Origin: JAIXUI01 sp943373175
GTDB taxonomy: Bacteria; Bacteroidota; Bacteroidia; UBA7662; JAIXUI01
Direction: 5' to 3'
Assembly: GCA_943373175.1 (NCBI GenBank)
Contig: CALSBM010000066.1
Coordinates: 1-18,429 of the forward strand
Length of the DNA stretch: 18,429 nucleotides
Each line of letters begins with the position of its first letter. Positions within the stretch are counted from its first letter, which is position 1. Below, piece after piece: positions 17,801 to 18,429 of this stretch. The position numbers and the translations under genes were made by a program. The notes under the pieces were generated by a model that saw only the letters and a program-made list of their open reading frames with translations, was not told where the DNA came from and ran no database searches.

Positions 17801-18357
17801 AACGGTACCAGTTCATTAGTGCCCAAAGAGAAGATTTGCTTCAAGCTAAACAGTCGTTATTGGATACTATAAAGGAAATAGACGATACGGCAAGAGAACG
17901 CTTTATGCTCTGTTTCCAAGCGGTGAGGGAAAACTTTATTCGTGTATTCAGGTCCTTGTTTACAGAAGAAGATAATTGTGACTTAGTGCTGGTAGAACCT
18001 GAAAATCCGTTAGAATCACCCATTCAAATTACGGCTAAACCCAAAGGAAAGCGCCCGTTAACCATCAACCAACTTTCGGGAGGTGAAAAAACCCTAACGG
18101 CGATTGCATTGCTTTTTGGTATTTACCTGTATAAACCTGCTCCCTTCTGTATTTTTGATGAAGTGGACGCTCCTTTGGACGATACCAACATTGATAAGTT
18201 CAACCGGATTATTCGCAAATTTTCCGAGGAATCGCAGTTTATCTTGGTTACGCACAACAAACGTACAATGGAGACTACGGACGTTATTTATGGAGTTACT
18301 ATGGTAGAACAAGGGATTTCACGGGTTGTTCCGGTAGATTTGCGCCACTTAGTTTAA
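14815..18357 (+). CDS. smc: chromosome segregation ATPase SMC
   Basis: 1180 residues from the ATG at 14815, the usual size for bacterial SMC. The N-terminal ATPase half opens with M-R-L-Q-S-I-E-I-K-G-F-K-S-F and has Walker A GPNGCGKS at 31-38. Two long coiled-coil arms, rich in Glu, Gln, Lys and Leu (about 165-500 and 665-1000), flank a hinge (about 515-665, including Y-L-E-P-V-L-N-Y and the G-G-S-T-N segment). The C-terminal half carries the ABC signature LSGGEK at 1087-1092, Walker B F-C-I-F-D-E-V-D at 1111-1118 and the D-loop after it. The protein dimerises at the hinge and, with ScpA/ScpB, compacts and segregates the chromosome. A TTG at 14773 would add 14 residues that do not fit the family and lies inside the likely -7 promoter box, so the ATG is preferred. 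dcd starts 3 bp after its stop, which suggests an operon. Confidence 0.97.
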   Translation: MRLQSIEIKGFKSFGDKVTVHFTDGVTGIVGPNGCGKSNIVDAIRWVLGEQKTRMLRSDKMENVIFNGTRSRKPGNLAEVSLTFDNHSRKIATDFGEVTITRKLYRSGESEYLINQVPCRLKDITTLFLDTGIGADSYAIMELKMIDEILNDREGSRRTLFEEASGIAKYKVRKKETLAKLEDTDQDLARVDDILYEIDKSSKTLQAQAKKTEKYYVLRNEYRQGSLDLAALNLVSWKSRLSGLQQEEQQAQDERTRLNARSHQMEAEGEQVKLKSLEAEKLWQSRQKATQEHVLTIRNYESEKKLLNEQLKTLGEKQSVLSKGLSDDKHHSVALSKQIEGLTTHIENEKAFKEDAEAKWEVLKTKSESGKAEAREAQQQLEQEQKALKELTLQVHQTEKTLAVQKIQRDSLLDEIKRQETETGSRQSELTHFDEQIAALEKEVIRLENDLGVLRFEELAREQQIELLQQKLEETREQLAETTRIYDAKRNEHELLRAMVESLEGHTESVRFLKKQQNWARNPQFLSDILSAKEPWKATIEAYLEPVLNYLVVQTFTEARAGVFLLQNQQKGRAHFFVAQDSIGTQQLPDVEGYVRAVEVVETDKPFTGLIQQLLGHVYISKEAREQFNPESEALLKQVKGAVVLHPNAHFSGTLNSLSGGSTNAFEGKRLGRKRNMDQLVREIDELGSKVGLLKANGENLSQQLDAARKSLQKQAIEKLHQDIQRKHSQLAVFRSQKDQFAQFIAGVQDRIGSLQAKLDECLHFIEQEEPRFTQAQQSLILAQSGLEKIQLSSANLLEEQQKLSAEANATQVRALQLTNQYDNTLKDLNFKQQQLESISKRIELNGKTLEETDAAFKALVMSPELSDDKLLSLYEEKEGLEAGVKEAEEAWLGHRNALDTLEQDMRLNRKQREQMDELLMQIREKNNQVLLQRNSLLERLSVEFEVAVEDILDRPFPEDADEERLRLQVGNMKEKLDNFGPINPMAVEAYQEISERYQFISAQREDLLQAKQSLLDTIKEIDDTARERFMLCFQAVRENFIRVFRSLFTEEDNCDLVLVEPENPLESPIQITAKPKGKRPLTINQLSGGEKTLTAIALLFGIYLYKPAPFCIFDEVDAPLDDTNIDKFNRIIRKFSEESQFILVTHNKRTMETTDVIYGVTMVEQGISRVVPVDLRHLV

Positions 18358-18360
18358 CGT

Positions 18361-18429
18361 ATGATTCTTTCTGACCAACGCATTCTTGAAGAAATAGAAG
18401 CCGGACGCATAGTAATTGAGCCTTTCGAC
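18361..18429 (+). CDS. dcd: dCTP deaminase, 5' fragment cut by window end
   Basis: Only the first 23 codons are present, from an ATG 3 bp after the smc stop. The translation M-I-L-S-D-Q-R-I-L-E-E-I-E-A-G-R-I-V-I then E-P-F-D matches the highly conserved N-terminus of dCTP deaminase (M-I-L-S-D followed by I-x-x-x-I-E-x-G and I-V-I-E-P-F). That enzyme converts dCTP to dUTP in the thymidylate supply pathway. The catalytic part lies outside the window, so a bifunctional form cannot be excluded. The tight spacing suggests co-transcription with smc. Confidence 0.8.
   Translation, partial: MILSDQRILEEIEAGRIVIEPFD

Overview
The window looks like a chromosomal segment from a member of the Bacteroidota that has a type IX secretion system (T9SS). 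Three things point there: a very large secreted protein with PKD-like and fibronectin-like repeats and a C-terminal 'gliding motility / CHU_C' (type B) T9SS sorting domain; a TonB-dependent receptor with an N-terminal carboxypeptidase-regulatory-like domain; and AT-leaning sequence without clear Shine-Dalgarno sites but with a TAnnTTTG-type -7 box upstream of smc. Genus cannot be judged from the sequence alone.

Layout from left to right. (1) Positions 1-77 are a 10-bp tandem repeat that overlaps the 3' end of a small minus-strand lipoprotein gene (64-525). (2) Divergent from it is a stand-alone TonB-dependent outer-membrane receptor (641-3100, +), closed by a perfect, apparently bidirectional hairpin terminator (3117-3158). 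(3) A minus-strand cluster follows, in transcription order: the giant T9SS-exported adhesin-like protein (12247-6566), an FAD-dependent dehydrogenase of the COG2509 type (6558-4996) and GMP synthase guaA (5018-3492). The spacings of 7 bp and -23 bp indicate one transcript for these three. DNA primase dnaG (14314-12395) lies upstream on the same strand, separated by 147 bp. (4) A 500-bp divergent intergenic region (14315-14814) holds a GC-rich, palindrome-packed island of about 190 bp and a good -7 promoter match. (5) smc (14815-18357, +) follows, then the first 23 codons of dCTP deaminase dcd (18361 onwards), cut by the window end.

Most genes are housekeeping: DNA priming, chromosome organisation, GMP synthesis and dUMP supply. 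The accessory content is surface biology: lipoprotein, TonB receptor and giant adhesin. I found no defence system, CRISPR array, transposase or phage genes. The most noteworthy structures are the regular Cys-paired 15-module architecture of the giant protein, with a duplicated three-module block inside it, and the unexplained palindromic GC-rich island between dnaG and smc.
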